Shown in pieces: positions 25,004 to 37,407 of a stretch of 64,000 nt of DNA. Made by a program: the position numbers and the translations under genes. The stretch spans positions 58,598,870 through 58,662,869 of the forward strand of contig CM049307.1 of NCBI GenBank assembly GCA_026874595.1, given 5' to 3'. This stretch comes from Sipunculus nudus (taxonomy: Eukaryota > Annelida > Sipuncula > Golfingiida > Sipunculidae). Within the stretch, counting starts at the first letter, position 1. The number at the start of each line of letters is the position of its first letter. The notes below the pieces were generated by a model. That model worked only from the letters and a program-made list of their open reading frames with translations, searched no databases and was not told the origin of the DNA.

Positions 25004-26311
25004 GTTCTAAACTGCTAGAGCGGTTTGATTGACATGATTAAGGGTATTAACCTTTCAGTACGAGATATAATGTTACTGCATGGGGAATACAGATACGACC
25101 CTTTAGACAAATTAATAAAAGGAAAGTTGATATGTATGTTCTACAAATTGTGGTTTTGGTTACGTATCACATGTTCAGGCCTTGTGATTTGATATCGCAT
25201 TTTACTGCTAATGCATTGTATCTCAGTCCCTCTGAACAATTAATCTTAGAGAATATTCAATAAAAATTAATATTTCTGCTGAGAAACATCTAGGGCATGT
25301 AAAAAGTTAAGCTTATTTTTAGTCAACGATATTTTGCATCTAGTGTTGTTAACGATTGATATTTTAGCAACCAGATGCGCGGAACAGATGGGGTCAATTA
25401 TATATGAGCTTTATTTCTGATCGCGATATATCTTTACTATAAATTGTTTACCATAACGCCAATGCCGAAGATATAGCCTTTGGCAAATTCAGATACATCT
25501 TCCTATGGAATTTATTTATTTATAAAATCCTAACTGGGCAAATATAAAGTCGATTTACTTCATTAACTACGTTGAATTATAAGTTCAAGGAAAAGTGAGA
25601 TTTATTTTGTTTTGAACACAGAATGTCAAATTAATTTTGAAGTAGATGAAGGAATGCAAAGAAGTGATCTGGTTTTTCATAGCGATCAATCAGTCCTTCA
25701 TTGTTTGTGATCTGCTCAATCATAGCGATCAATCAACCCCTCGTTGTTGTCACACGTTGCCTGTTCTGTTGTATGAATATTTATATTATTTACATTTTAC
25801 CTGCATGGGGTTCTTTGATAAAGACACAAATTCCAACAGACTACTACTACTAGGTCTATTGCATGGATAAAATAATCATTCGATTACAATTGAACATTTT
25901 ATTTTCATACATGTGTTTTTTATTTTAAATATGAAATAGCACGGAAATAAAGCAGTGGTGATATTAATTAAGCAGGCTTCGGAAAAAAAGTCTGAGGTTC
26001 CGAAGTTTCCACCACGCGCTACCATATGGCGCTGCTTTTTTTTGCGGTTCAGACCAGCTTCCTTTCAGGAAGTGAGGACATTTTTTAAGGTCTTTTCGTG
26101 TGTCTTCATGGATTGACCCCTCTTTTTCCAAGCAAAACCAACTAATAATGGATAGTTATGTAGATGTCTGCTAGTTTTATATCGAGATTTTTTATCGATT
26201 TTTACCCGGCATGCTGGGTATTTGAATAGCTTTTTCCTTATGTGGGGCCACATGTATACCATCCATCCTAGTTCTCATAACTTTTGTATTTTACAACACT
26301 GTTTGATGATG

Positions 26312-26312
<1 letters not shown>

Positions 26313-26357
<45 letters not shown>
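26313..26357. repeat. (TA)n microsatellite
   Basis: A 45-bp TA run. The Ile/Tyr frames on both strands over it are repeat translations. Confidence 0.97.
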
Positions 26358-26360
<3 letters not shown>

Positions 26361-26752
26361 AGCACATTCAAATTTTCTGGGTAACCTCGTCATATGTGTC
26401 TTTATGAGGGCTTTCTTTACCTTCATATATAGCATCAATGTTAAATCCGTATATGGCAATCGCGAATATATGGTCAAAAGTATATTAAAATTATTTCTGC
26501 CAATATGTAAAACAATTTCAAACCTCCGTCTTGATAGACAATCATAACTCTGATGGTTCCCCGGGCCTGACTGAATACATGACAATGCCATCTACCGGTT
26601 TTAGCATATCTAAACATCGTCTGACCAAAAAAGACACATACAGCTGGGTCCGAACTATTTTCATATCCTTTTAATAAAAAAATTAAAACCAAAACATGCA
26701 TACATACCTGAGATTTTATAATAAAATTCATGGTATGAAAAACATAAATATA

Positions 26753-27054
26753 GGGCAAAAAAAAGGGTTGGGTTCTCAGGCACCGCCCGCGTCAATTTTA
26801 ACCCCCGCATTGATTTTTTTTTTATTTTCATCTTTATAGAAGAGAAAATAATACAATTTTAATCAGATTTCCCTTGTTATGTAGCTCTTTTACCTGTTTT
26901 CCAAAAAAAATCTTTTGTTATCATGATTTTCCCTGCCTGATCATATAACATTTTTATCGAAACATACAAAAAAAAGGTAAAAAAAAAAACCCGCCAGCAC
27001 TGATTTCTGAAAAAGTGTGCCTGAGATCCATACTATTGGGGGGGGGGGGGGGGC
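26753..27054. mobile_element. TA-flanked MITE, family M1, copy 2
   Basis: Same ends and internal motifs as copy 1 (GGTTCTCAGGCACCGCCCGC on the left, GCCTGAGATCCATAC on the right), bounded by TA. The right end is interrupted by a G-run at about 27037-27053 inside the terminal repeat, probably microsatellite growth after insertion. Confidence 0.75.
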
Positions 27055-27964
27055 TAAGACCCTCATTTTTATTTTTGGATCGACTCCAATACTAACGTGT
27101 CAGTGCCAAAAAGTAAAAATTTTAATAGATCTGATGTACTAAAACAAGCATCAAAAATGGATTTCTAAATAAATCAAGGGCAAAGATTTATTCCACAATA
27201 ACGTATAATATGATGTTTTGTGTGCAGTCATATATAAACCAATTAATATTTGACCAGTGAATCGATATATATCATCAAATAAGTTCAAGATTTAAATATT
27301 TTATTATTTTGTGTGCCTTTGTGCATAAGCATATATACTGTTAAAGTGTTATCCTTACACACACACACACACCCAACACATTAAATATATACACATATAC
27401 ATCACATACATATATACATGTATATATATATACATGTATATTAAATATATTTTCACAGGCTGAGAATATCGAGTATAAAATTAGAACTATATTTCCATTT
27501 ATAGTGGGGTGATGTGATTTAGTGTTGTAACTGCAGAAACAATGGGTCTCGTGATTTGTATATTTTATTAACAGTGAAGATTGAACAAAATAAATATGTT
27601 TTTCTTTGCCTCCGCGTTGTTTATCTTCATCTTTATTTTCAATTTCTTAAAGAGCTTGAGAATGCCAACCTAACATAAACATGCACCTACACACCCCAGC
27701 ACGTTCGTATTTGGACTCACCATTGGTTACGGATACACATGGACCGGCCATACTAAAATATCAGTCATTCCCAGTTCCCTTGTCACGTACAACCAGCCAC
27801 GTTCTGAAAATGGTTGGAGTATTGTTTGCAGGAGCCGGATTTAGAGCGGAGCTCAAAAGGCGCGCTTCCCCTCATTTACGACGGGAATAGTCTGGAATAG
27901 GACAGTATGTCGGAAAGCAAGGCCAGATTTAATATCTAAATGTATATAACCGTATATTTTTTAT

Positions 27965-28180
27965 ACTTCTGCATGCAATAGCAGAAGCGGATCAAGAAAA
28001 GGGGGAGGGGACGGACCCTCATTTTTCATTCAATGCAACGTTATTAATGTTGTAGACCAAATTTTGCGAACCCCCCCCCCCCGCCTTCCGGACCTTTTGT
28101 AAGTTTTTTTCACTAGTCCTGAGTTCCCCCTCCCCCCCCCCCCCCCAATTCCTAAATCCTTGATCCGCCCCTGAAGAGTG
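27965..28180. mobile_element. Possible hAT-type remnant with GCGGATCAAG ends
   Basis: The left edge GCGGATCAAGAAAAGGGGGA and the right edge, read in reverse, CAGGGGCGGATCAAGGATTT resemble inverted ends of CAGGGGCGG-type hAT elements. C-runs at 28071 and 28132 disrupt the middle. The Gly-rich - strand frame over it is a by-product. Confidence 0.45.
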
Positions 28181-29287
28181 ACGTATAAACCATACTAGCA
28201 TTTCCGGCACACTTCTTAACCCTCCCCCTCTCCCTTATAATCCTCGGCCCGCCCCTGGCTTGATACCAAAAAGCACGAATATTAGAATAAATCTCCAACT
28301 AATTGAATACTCTGGATATCAGGTGTTCACGGGCGGGTCAGACTCAACCGGTCTCTTCCAATAGTCAGAGGAAATGATTTAACATCTGCAGATTGGTTGT
28401 CCGTGTCATGAATATTCTATATAATGAATCTGTCGTATAAAAACTATAAAGATCATGGCGCAGTTGAGTGAAAATGTATTAATTCTATTAAACTGTGAAC
28501 CTAATGCGGGGAAAACTGTTGTTGCCTTTTTGTTCGCGAAGGTTACAAATTCGTGATATTTGCGAAAGGTGAATTATCGCGAAATAAAACCTTCGTAAAA
28601 AGAGGGTCCATCGTCAATTGAAAAGTTGAAAAATAAAAGGCTCACATTAGGAATAAAAATACATCGCGTATGTTCAAAGACTGATATTTAAAATGAGATC
28701 AGATCTTTCAAATTGTCTGACATAAACGAATAATATTTATCGTCATTAAGATTTTGTGCACATAATATTTGATTAATTAATTCACATAATAATGTTTATA
28801 TTCTCTTTGCATATAGATCTTTCGTGTTGTCAGACCGCGAAAATGAAACCCTCGCGAAACACTGAAAGAGTGAAAATCGCGAAATTTCAAACCCCGCGAT
28901 TATAAAGCTAACCGCAGTAAATGGGAATTTGAAGGCTGGACCGGATTTGGCGTTACCACCACATAATTATTAGTTACATTGTCAATATTCTTGTAAAATA
29001 TAATTGTGATGAAAGAGAAACCAACAACTGTTTGCTTCAGCACATCCGATGAGCCTCCGTCTAGCGGCTCTCAGGGCTTTAGCATATATGTCTTCTAGCA
29101 TGAGTTAGCTTCTGAAGATCGGAATTCCGTATTTGCGTCCGGTACTAGAGGAATGTAGTAGGTAAGACTGGTCTTGCTTTGGGTATCCAACGAGTTTGAA
29201 CTTACCTTACTGTGTGCGATTTGTGTCAAACTTAAAGGCATCTTTACTGACTGAGACTTTCAGATAATGACAAACGTTTTGTCGTTA

Positions 29288-29539
29288 TGCCAAAAAAGGT
29301 ATGGTTTCCCGGGCACCGCCCGCGTCAATCCTCCCCCCCCCTGCCCCTCATTTTTTTTTATCTTTCAAGAAGGTAAATAATAAAATTTATGTACTGTTTT
29401 AATTTTGAGCAAACAAATTCGTTATTTTCATGCTTTTCCCTGATCTTATGATACATACAAAAAAGGTCAAAATAAAAATCCGCCCACCCGCAATAATTTA
29501 AAAAAAAAAAAGTGCCTGAGAACCATACTTTTTTAGCCT
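29288..29539. mobile_element. TA-flanked MITE, family M1, copy 3
   Basis: Left GCCAAAAAAGGTATGG and right CCATACTTTTTTAGCC are near-perfect inverted ends, bounded by TA. At 252 bp it is the shortest copy. The internal ctttcaagaaggtaaataat and gatcttatgatacatac show relation to the others. Confidence 0.75.
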
Positions 29540-32500
29540 TATGCAAGCGTGAGACTTTGTAAGGAGATTGGAGGATTAATTCATTTCCTGTCAGGTAGAT
29601 GTCGGTAAAGTACTATGATATGTTTCAGGTCAGAATGACGCATGAATTCGACTTTATGTTATCATACATAACTGTCCAAATGTTGACAGTCCCATCATAT
29701 GGGCATGAGAGAATTTAAAAATGCCGAGAAAGTGACAGTGTATCTAATTCAGGAACTATGAGTCATTTTCTCCCCCAGATGGCACCACCTCCCGGTGCAA
29801 ACTGTGGAGAAGGCATACCTCTCACAGCATCTAATGTTACATTTTTTCTCCCTGCAGAAAATTATATAATATTTGATTATTTGCATGATTAGATAGCTTA
29901 AATCCTATATGATCAGATATTAAAACATATTAATTGCTTAGTGCTCTAATTGTTGTTCACATTATGGCTCGTCCATATAAGGCTTTGGAGGTGACGTTTT
30001 GGACAGCCTGACCTTTACCTTTACAAATAGCATTGCTTTTAGAAAGTATCATTTTACAAGAAGCAATGCAAATTAATTAAATTTATCCAGACTGTATTCA
30101 TTCATACATTATACATGGAATCAATGCTTCTATATCTCGAATTATATCAGCAGTATACAGCCAAACAAAGCTACCTAAAGTATAGACTACAGCCCTTATC
30201 ATTATTATACAGCGATTTGTTCGAACAAATCTGATAACTCCAAGGGATAACCAAAATAGTTACGTAACTAAAAGCATTCATTATTCGTATTGTGTAGGAC
30301 ATAGAAGGAAAGGTAAAAATAGATACGAAAGAAAAAGCGATTTATTATCATAATGCACAAAGTCTACATAGAAAGTCTCATAACTTAGTCGTTTATAATT
30401 ATGAGCTTCGTCGCTAATGATTTGTTCCACACATGTTTATTTCACCAAGGTTATAAAATAGCCACATTATGCAACAGTTCTCTAGAAAAAAAAGGCAGTG
30501 AAAAGCACATGGGCAGTAACCTTGGCTATAATTGACAAATAGCCCATAAATGTTGCATCAGTAAAAACATATATACAAACAGATATACATTAAAAAGACC
30601 AAAACTATAGGCAAAAAGAAATAAGCAAAGTTATTATTATTGTTAAATTAGTATCGATGCAGTCAACCATGATCATCTGATTTTCCGAAATTACGCTGTT
30701 TTTCCATGTGCGCGTTTATGCAAATATGCCTGAACTGGCAGACGTATATATTGATACAATGGATCTAGCAGGTCTTCCTAAAATAGATGGAGGAGTTATG
30801 ACATTTTAATTCGAATACCCGAGTTCACACGTACTCTATTAAAGAAAATTGCTCCATTGGCGATTTTTACGCATATTCGCAAACACGCACACCCAAATTA
30901 TACGAAATCATATATGAGTGTTTTTTTTCATGCACATATACGCATGAACGCGCAAATATAAAAACAGTTTGACAACTTGGATATGTTCAACAGACAGACC
31001 TTTTTGCAATTTTGGTCAAGATCCTTTCAACTGCATTGTGATCAAGGTTAAAAGGTTAAATTTATGTTTATTATCATCTTAAAACAATTAACTCCAAACT
31101 CGAATCAACGTGTAACAAGCATTTCAAGGGGTTTTTTTACTTTAATTTTCAAATAGCTTCCCGTGTGAATGGTGAATCCAAAATATACAAACTGAATTCC
31201 ATGAATTCATTGTAGTGGTATTGTCCAGAAGAGATGATCTCGGTACAATATACCGTGAAGAATATATTTAAACTGTAACCAATTTTAGGGTTGCTGAGAT
31301 TGTCAGGTCTTCCGGAATGATTAAGCCTAATATAGCCTTCCCGGTTCCATCTATAACACACATCAATTACATGCAATCAAATCGCAAATGAACTTTTATA
31401 AAAAAAAAATACTCTCCCCATGTAAAATAGCACATCCCCAATACTTGTTTTAACGCAGAAATGTGTATTTTATTGATCAAACAGACTAGTTTGGAATGTT
31501 ATATGGAAGCATGTTCATTCGTTGATAGACAACACTCACGTGAGCTGTGGACCAGCCTTGACAGACACCAGACAAACAAATTATCAAACTGTCCAACAAC
31601 AATTTTGGTCAAATGACATGTAACCCAACCATTTGCAAATTGCACATTTATGTGACAATGGATCAAATGTTAATGTACGGACATTAAATTGTCCACGAAG
31701 GAAGAGAGGACCCTGGATGTTAATTATAATGCAGTATGTTTATGGATTCCCCCTGTCCTTATTACCAGAAAGACACACAGTGACGAAGACACACTCACCG
31801 ATCCAGGGCGAGACTCTGCGCCAAAACTGAACTAATATTTTGATCCGACTCACCCCCAATTCATAACTCTTCCTAGCTATGAGGTCAACATGTAATAGTA
31901 ATCCACTGCCACACGGGTTGTCTGTATACATGACATTTGCTACAAATGAGCGGATGCACGTCTCCTAATAAACAACGGTCCTGCATGAATACCTCATTAA
32001 CAGCTCCTGAGTATGATCAGCTCATCTTAGCATAAAGCCAACCTCCATAAAATGCCCATGCCGGTAAGACCAAAATAAACGACCCCTGAATCTATGGATT
32101 CGCCATTCCCATTTTTCGTGGACCATTTTTATTTATTTATTTTTTATTTTTTTTTTTGGCAAATGAAGACCAGGCCCATTGACGTGTCACTAAATTGTGC
32201 TATGGCACAAATGCCCTAAAAGAATTCTTAAAGGTATTGAAAATGGACTTAATTTTGTATTGATCGTTTACACGATTTCAAGAACTTTTAGCAAAATTTG
32301 ATAATTTCTGGGCAAGCTGGCGAAAATTCTACGTAGCCCCTACTGTGTCTCGACAGTTGTATGCTCTCACCAAACTTTTGTTCCTAGTTCCGTATAACAA
32401 TAATTGTGTGTGTGTATGTGTGTCCTAATCCACTTTTCCCAGCATAAAGTCAGCCCCTCAACAAAATGCATACCGGTAAATACATAAATGGCTTGCAAGT

Positions 32501-33385
32501 ATGTCATTAACAAACACAAACAAACAAAAATATACTTAATTTTTCACACAAGGGCCTACCGAAACTGTGCGTTTATCTAGCAGCATTCGCATTTGGCATA
32601 GTTCGGTTTGTTAGTCGCTTCCTCTTGTACCTACGGAGCGTTTAAAGCCAAGGGTTTACAGCGGAACTGACACTTGCAGCAAGGTAGGCTATAGGAATGC
32701 TAACGAGATGGATACGCTGAAAACATTCTGTACAAACTGTTGACAAAATGAAGAGTGTTGCCATTAGAACTGCACGCGAAAGTGATGAAAGATACATAAC
32801 GAAACAATATTAGCAATAATTGCTAATATACCATTGAAATAAATTTCCTTTTCTCCGGGAAAAAAAGAATAAATATTCATTCCTCCATCGAAGTTGGATA
32901 ATGCACTAAATAAACGCACGTCCGTTGGTACGTTGGAACTCTTGGATATATGTCAGTACTTTAGTTTCATTGTCCTCAGTATTTGTAAACTGAATGATTC
33001 TCCATAGAGTTTGAAAATATAAGACTTCTATGTATTACTTAAACAACAATGGAAATTGTACGATGATTTGCATGATTCTCAGCTTTCAACAAAAAGCATT
33101 TCAAATTGCCCACTCCGTTTTCATACCTCAATGATCCTCTTGGCACTGGACAGACTTCCCCGATAAACTTAACGTTCGAATCGCATGATATTGAATGAAG
33201 ATGTAAAAGGCTTCTCCTGCATTATCTGTAAACCTGTTCCATGGGTAGTCTATAAATGCACTATCCCGGATGAACTAAAAAACCCGGCCTCAATAGTGGT
33301 ATAACTGTTACGTTAATGTTACAAACCATCTTATGCTGGCTTATAACCAAATTACGTCGTTCAAACTACCATATTACCTGCTGCC

Positions 33386-33530
33386 CGTCCAAGGCCGGTG
33401 CTTTTCTCCGGGTTCTCCGGTTTACTCCACCCCTGTATACAGACTACTGTACGCCATCATCTGCGCCATGGAGAGTGCCTTGATTAGTTATTATAACTTC
33501 ATGTATTTGTCCAATCAATGTAAGATAAAT
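33386..33530 (+). mobile_element. SINE B, 5'-truncated copy
   Basis: It lacks the tRNA-like head. The body GCTTTTCTCCGGGTTCTCCG and tail GGAGAGTGCCTTGATTAGTT, followed by ATTATAACTTCATG, match SINE B on the + strand. 5' truncation is usual for retroposed copies. Confidence 0.55.
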
Positions 33531-33944
33531 AAGTTTATATTATTTGTACAATCCATGTAAATTGAATAAGTTTATATTACCCGTTCATGTGTTAGGACTT
33601 TTGCAGCAAAGTACATCCAGGGACGGGCTGATCAAAGGCCGTGTTTACCTCCTGGACACACACAGTGTAGTTTCTGATATATGACGCTGACATGGAACTT
33701 TCACGAAATTTTGTAGAATTCCTCAAGAATGATGGGGGGAAATGGGTAATGCCCCTTAGAAAACACTTGACTTCACATCGTTTCTATTATTTTAGGCCCA
33801 GAACGTCCATTTCCAAAGCGTTTACCCTAAAGGCGTCAGGAATTGACACCACCAATAATTTATATAGTGAAATAATACCTGTCCTGTATTTTCTGTCATC
33901 TTTCCGTCTATCATATTTCAGTGAAGAGATATAGGTTGTCTTGT

Positions 33945-34055
33945 CGGTCCATTTCAGGGGTCGTAATACGCTTTTCAGCCTGTCTCTGACAGACAAACAT
34001 GTGCACGAAAGGCAGTTTTCATTTCGAACCAATCCGTTGTAAAGGTGAACACCTA
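33945..34055 (+). repeat. Dispersed repeat D, forward copy
   Basis: Shares CAGGGGTCGT, GCCTGTCTCTGACAGAC, AAACATGTGCACGAAAG and CAATCCGTTG, then AAAGGTGAACACCTAGA, with an inverted copy at 60.6 kb. It contains a small internal palindrome GTCTCTGACAGAC. Class unknown. Confidence 0.55.
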
Positions 34056-34589
34056 GAGGAAATAAAAACCTCTGATATAAAAGAGTTACTATTGAATATA
34101 TTCAGTTCTTTTTGCTTGCACGTGTGCATAAACGATAGCATGTAATATAGCGGGTTTACACTGAGCTAAGTGTGACCAAAAGTTTGATAATATGGCACGA
34201 TGCATATTTAGTGGAAAGGCAATTTTTTTTTTGCGTTAAGGCGAACCTGTATTATTGCCTTTTCGTTGAAAAGTACGCTCCATTAGCAGTAGTCCGCCAC
34301 GTACGGACTCCATTTATATATATATGTCAGCGCTGCAAGACTGCAGCAAGTTTGGCCACTAGGCGTTGCTGTCTCTGTGGAATTCCCCCTGCGTTATAAT
34401 TAATTAAACACATTGCAGGTATCACCAGCACAAACGGATTTCACCCCCATTGGAATACACACGATGCAATCGTCAGCTTTCAACACAGTCTTTATACTGA
34501 CTTGCCTGAGGTCAGTTATCCCCCACTGCCTGCTGTTTCCTGTATTGCGTGCCACACGAGCTTGCCCCGCATAACTCTGTTTGTTGACA

Positions 34590-34765
34590 CGCGCGCTAAG
34601 CCAATCAGATTTCATCTACCAGTTCTGCAGATTTTTTTCAAACGCAGAGCCAATCAGATTTCACTTTATCCAGCGCAAACTGACTGGGTGTTGCCAAACC
34701 TCAAAAATCCTGCTATTTATCAGAGCGTGTGAGTGGAAGGTCACTGGGCCGGGAGGTCACGCGCT
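34590..34765. promoter_or_regulatory. Promoter-like block: two CCAAT repeats and AGGTCA half-sites
   Basis: AGCCAATCAGATTTCA occurs at 34599 and again at 34648, 49 bp apart. A TATTTAT word follows near 34713, then nuclear-receptor-type half-sites AGGTCA at 34738 and 34754. The region is GC-richer than its flanks. No start codon or exon is assigned to it; the HAO pseudogene lies 2.5 kb downstream. Confidence 0.3.
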
Positions 34766-37273
34766 GTGTTCGGAGCGTAGTTGAAAAGGTGAAAAATTCG
34801 AAGTATTACGATACCTGTACTTAGTTACCAGCACGAACCATTAAACATATAGCATTGTGCCGGTGCTACGCCCCATAAGCAGCGGTTACGCTATGCTCAA
34901 CTATTCGCTACACTACCCGCTGCAATAAACCGCGGTTGCCTTGACGTATATTTACATTGTGTTCACATGTCATTAATGTTCAGGTTAGCAAATTGACATT
35001 TTAACACACTGTTAGAGTTAAACAAGGACCCAAAGATCACGTGTGAATATTTTCTTTTTGAAGACTCGCATGCTGTAGAAACAAGAATTATTCTATTTCA
35101 TGGTGGACGGACTTTTCGGATAGGACATCTCGGAATTGGAAAATCCGGACAAGGACGTTTCAGACAGGTCTTTTTGCATGAAAAGGCTATTAGTTTTGAA
35201 CTGAATGGAAATGGTTCCACATCTAGGCCAATCAAAGCCACCAATATGTCTGCGAAAGTTTGTGAGTTGTAAGTGTAGAGTTTTCTTCAAATCTGCATGA
35301 TGAAAGGGATATATGTTATAATTTAGCCTACCCTTTCCTTTTGTAATTATACTTATACAAAGATGACATAACATACCTCACCGCTAAAAATCTACACTTT
35401 CTAACCGGGCCTTTGCACAAAAAAACGCACATAATACACGTTAGTCTTAACTGTAGCTAACTTGGTCCAGCAAAAACATTTATAAGATATATTGACAGTA
35501 TCTGTGAAGCCATTGTTAGAAAAAGTATTAACAGATAGAAAGCGGACGGAAGGATGGACCCCGATTTATCGCTATATAGCTCACAGGTCAATTAAGCATC
35601 AGTCTATCTTCAACATTATAAAGTATCTAATTAAACTTGGATGACCGGATAATGAAGGATGTGACCTGGTGGTCCAGAAGATGACCTCGGAGACGAAGGT
35701 ACATGGTTCACTTCCCATCAGTGCCTCAAAGACAAAATTACCAAAGCCCTTTACATCACCAATTCAGCACTGCCCCTAAGTCTTTTTTAATTTTGTTTGT
35801 TTTCCTAAATATTACCTAAAATGTTATTATGGGATTATCTGGTACATATTCTGAAACCTAAGGAAATTCCCTACGATTGGCTTATGAATACTTTTTTATT
35901 TAGCTGGTCAATTTCTTTTAAATATTTAAAAAAAAATTGGTTTTATGTATTTGCTTTAAAATCGATATTTGTCAAAAAGTTAAATTTTCAACATTTTGAG
36001 TTGTAAGCATATGCACAAATGCTAAAATGGATCCAATATTTAATAGGAAGACGTTTATAGGTAAACATTTGAAAACTAATTCATGCACTTTTCAAATTTC
36101 AATGTCCTATAAAGTCATAATTTTGAAAGTAAGTACCCAAATATGTGTATATGTCTTTAGGTTTCACAATAAGTAAAAAGATGCATAAAGCTCGCCTTAA
36201 TTTGCACATTTATGTTGGCTAAATGATTTTTAATCGAACACCTAAAATCTGTTTAAATATTCTAAAATCTAGATCAAATCAACCAATTGTTAGGAAACCC
36301 AAAGGTTTCATATGATAACATGTAGAGTGCATTTTTTAATTCTATTACCATTATGTTTTGTTTTAATTTTGACCACGTAATATAAATTCCAATCTGGATC
36401 TAGAAGAGCGACTGAATTGCTGATTTAAATTAATGAATATGTAATCATAAGCCAATTTGTAACATAAAAAAGGTCAGTTTGCTTATATATGCAAAAAAGA
36501 AATCTGTTCACATGACACAATTTACTCAATAGGTAATGTTACTTGCATGCAAATATACTTTTGCATTATCTCCTGAGGTCGTGCATATATACTTTTACTC
36601 ATGTCTGTTTACTCCAGGATTATTTATACTCACATATGCAAATCTGCTCACATGACACATTATACTTACATAAGGAAATTCACTTTTATATGTGTCTATG
36701 CTCACCGGAGTAAATGTGTGCATGTGAATAGGGCTTTATTTTGCAGGCCCATGATTAAGGCAAAAGTCCAAAGTTAAAATAATTGTGCAACAACTGTTGT
36801 TCAACATATTCTGTTGATACTTTACATGGGGAAAAAGTGTCATGCCCCCACATTTTATTTGTATGAAGGAGTGAGCTTCGTTGCAAAGAATTGAACTGGG
36901 GCAGAATTATCATAATCACGGAATAGTATATTGAATTAGGCAGTTTTTATGCAAGTATCGGCTATGCCTTATACATGAAGCGTGTTATTGATTATATTAT
37001 GGACTTGCACGGATTGTGCGATTATCTCGGGGTCATCTTATGATAAATTTAGCATCCTGAGTACATTACAAACATACGCTATAAATCCTTTAGTACAAAA
37101 GAAATACAAGTTCATCTATACTATATCCTCTGATGCATTTGTTCAACCGTCCAGCGAATATTTATTTCTATATAGAGTAGACCAGCAATAGTTTTTCTGG
37201 ATCGGTATACATTTAGTCACTTTCTTCTTCAGTGTTAATTCTTAATTTTGTACAATCTCTGTCTCCCCGCATC

Positions 37274-37406
37274 ATGCCAGATTAAGTGTACGTGTCAGAT
37301 TTTGAAGAAAGGGCAGCTGCTCTCTTAGGAAAAAGGGAGAAAACCTTCCTTAATACTGCAGCGGAAGAGGAAGTTATGATGAATGACAATTAGGCAGCAC
37401 TCAAGG
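37274..37406 (+). pseudogene. 2-hydroxyacid oxidase exon 1 pseudogene
   Basis: Reading from ATGCC at 37274 gives [19 protein letters not shown], then FLNTAAEEEVMMNDN and ALK, clearly homologous to exon 1 of the two intact oxidase genes in this window. It is broken by TAA at codon 4 and TAG near codon 39. The end shows AAGG|gtaatt where intact genes have AAGAG|gta, so one base is lost near the donor. The Gly of the SGAEEE motif and the active-site Tyr are also changed. No matching exon 2-7 was seen between here and 40475. It lies 3.2 kb upstream of the live + gene in the same orientation, probably a remnant of a third copy. Confidence 0.85.
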
Positions 37407-37407
37407 G

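Larger units (their letters stand above)
21755..37273. other. Intergenic DNA between GPCR and oxidase cluster
   Basis: About 15.5 kb in which I recognise no gene. After the CRE array come (TA)n tracts, a dispersed repeat at 23.9 kb, MITE copies at 24.25, 26.75 and 29.29 kb, a pogo/Tigger-like MITE at 24.76 kb, a possible hAT-type remnant near 28.0 kb, a Gly-codon-free repetitive stretch rich in TCGCGA near 28.5-28.9 kb, and a promoter-like CCAAT pair at 34.6 kb. No open frame has recognisable protein motifs. Confidence 0.55.
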
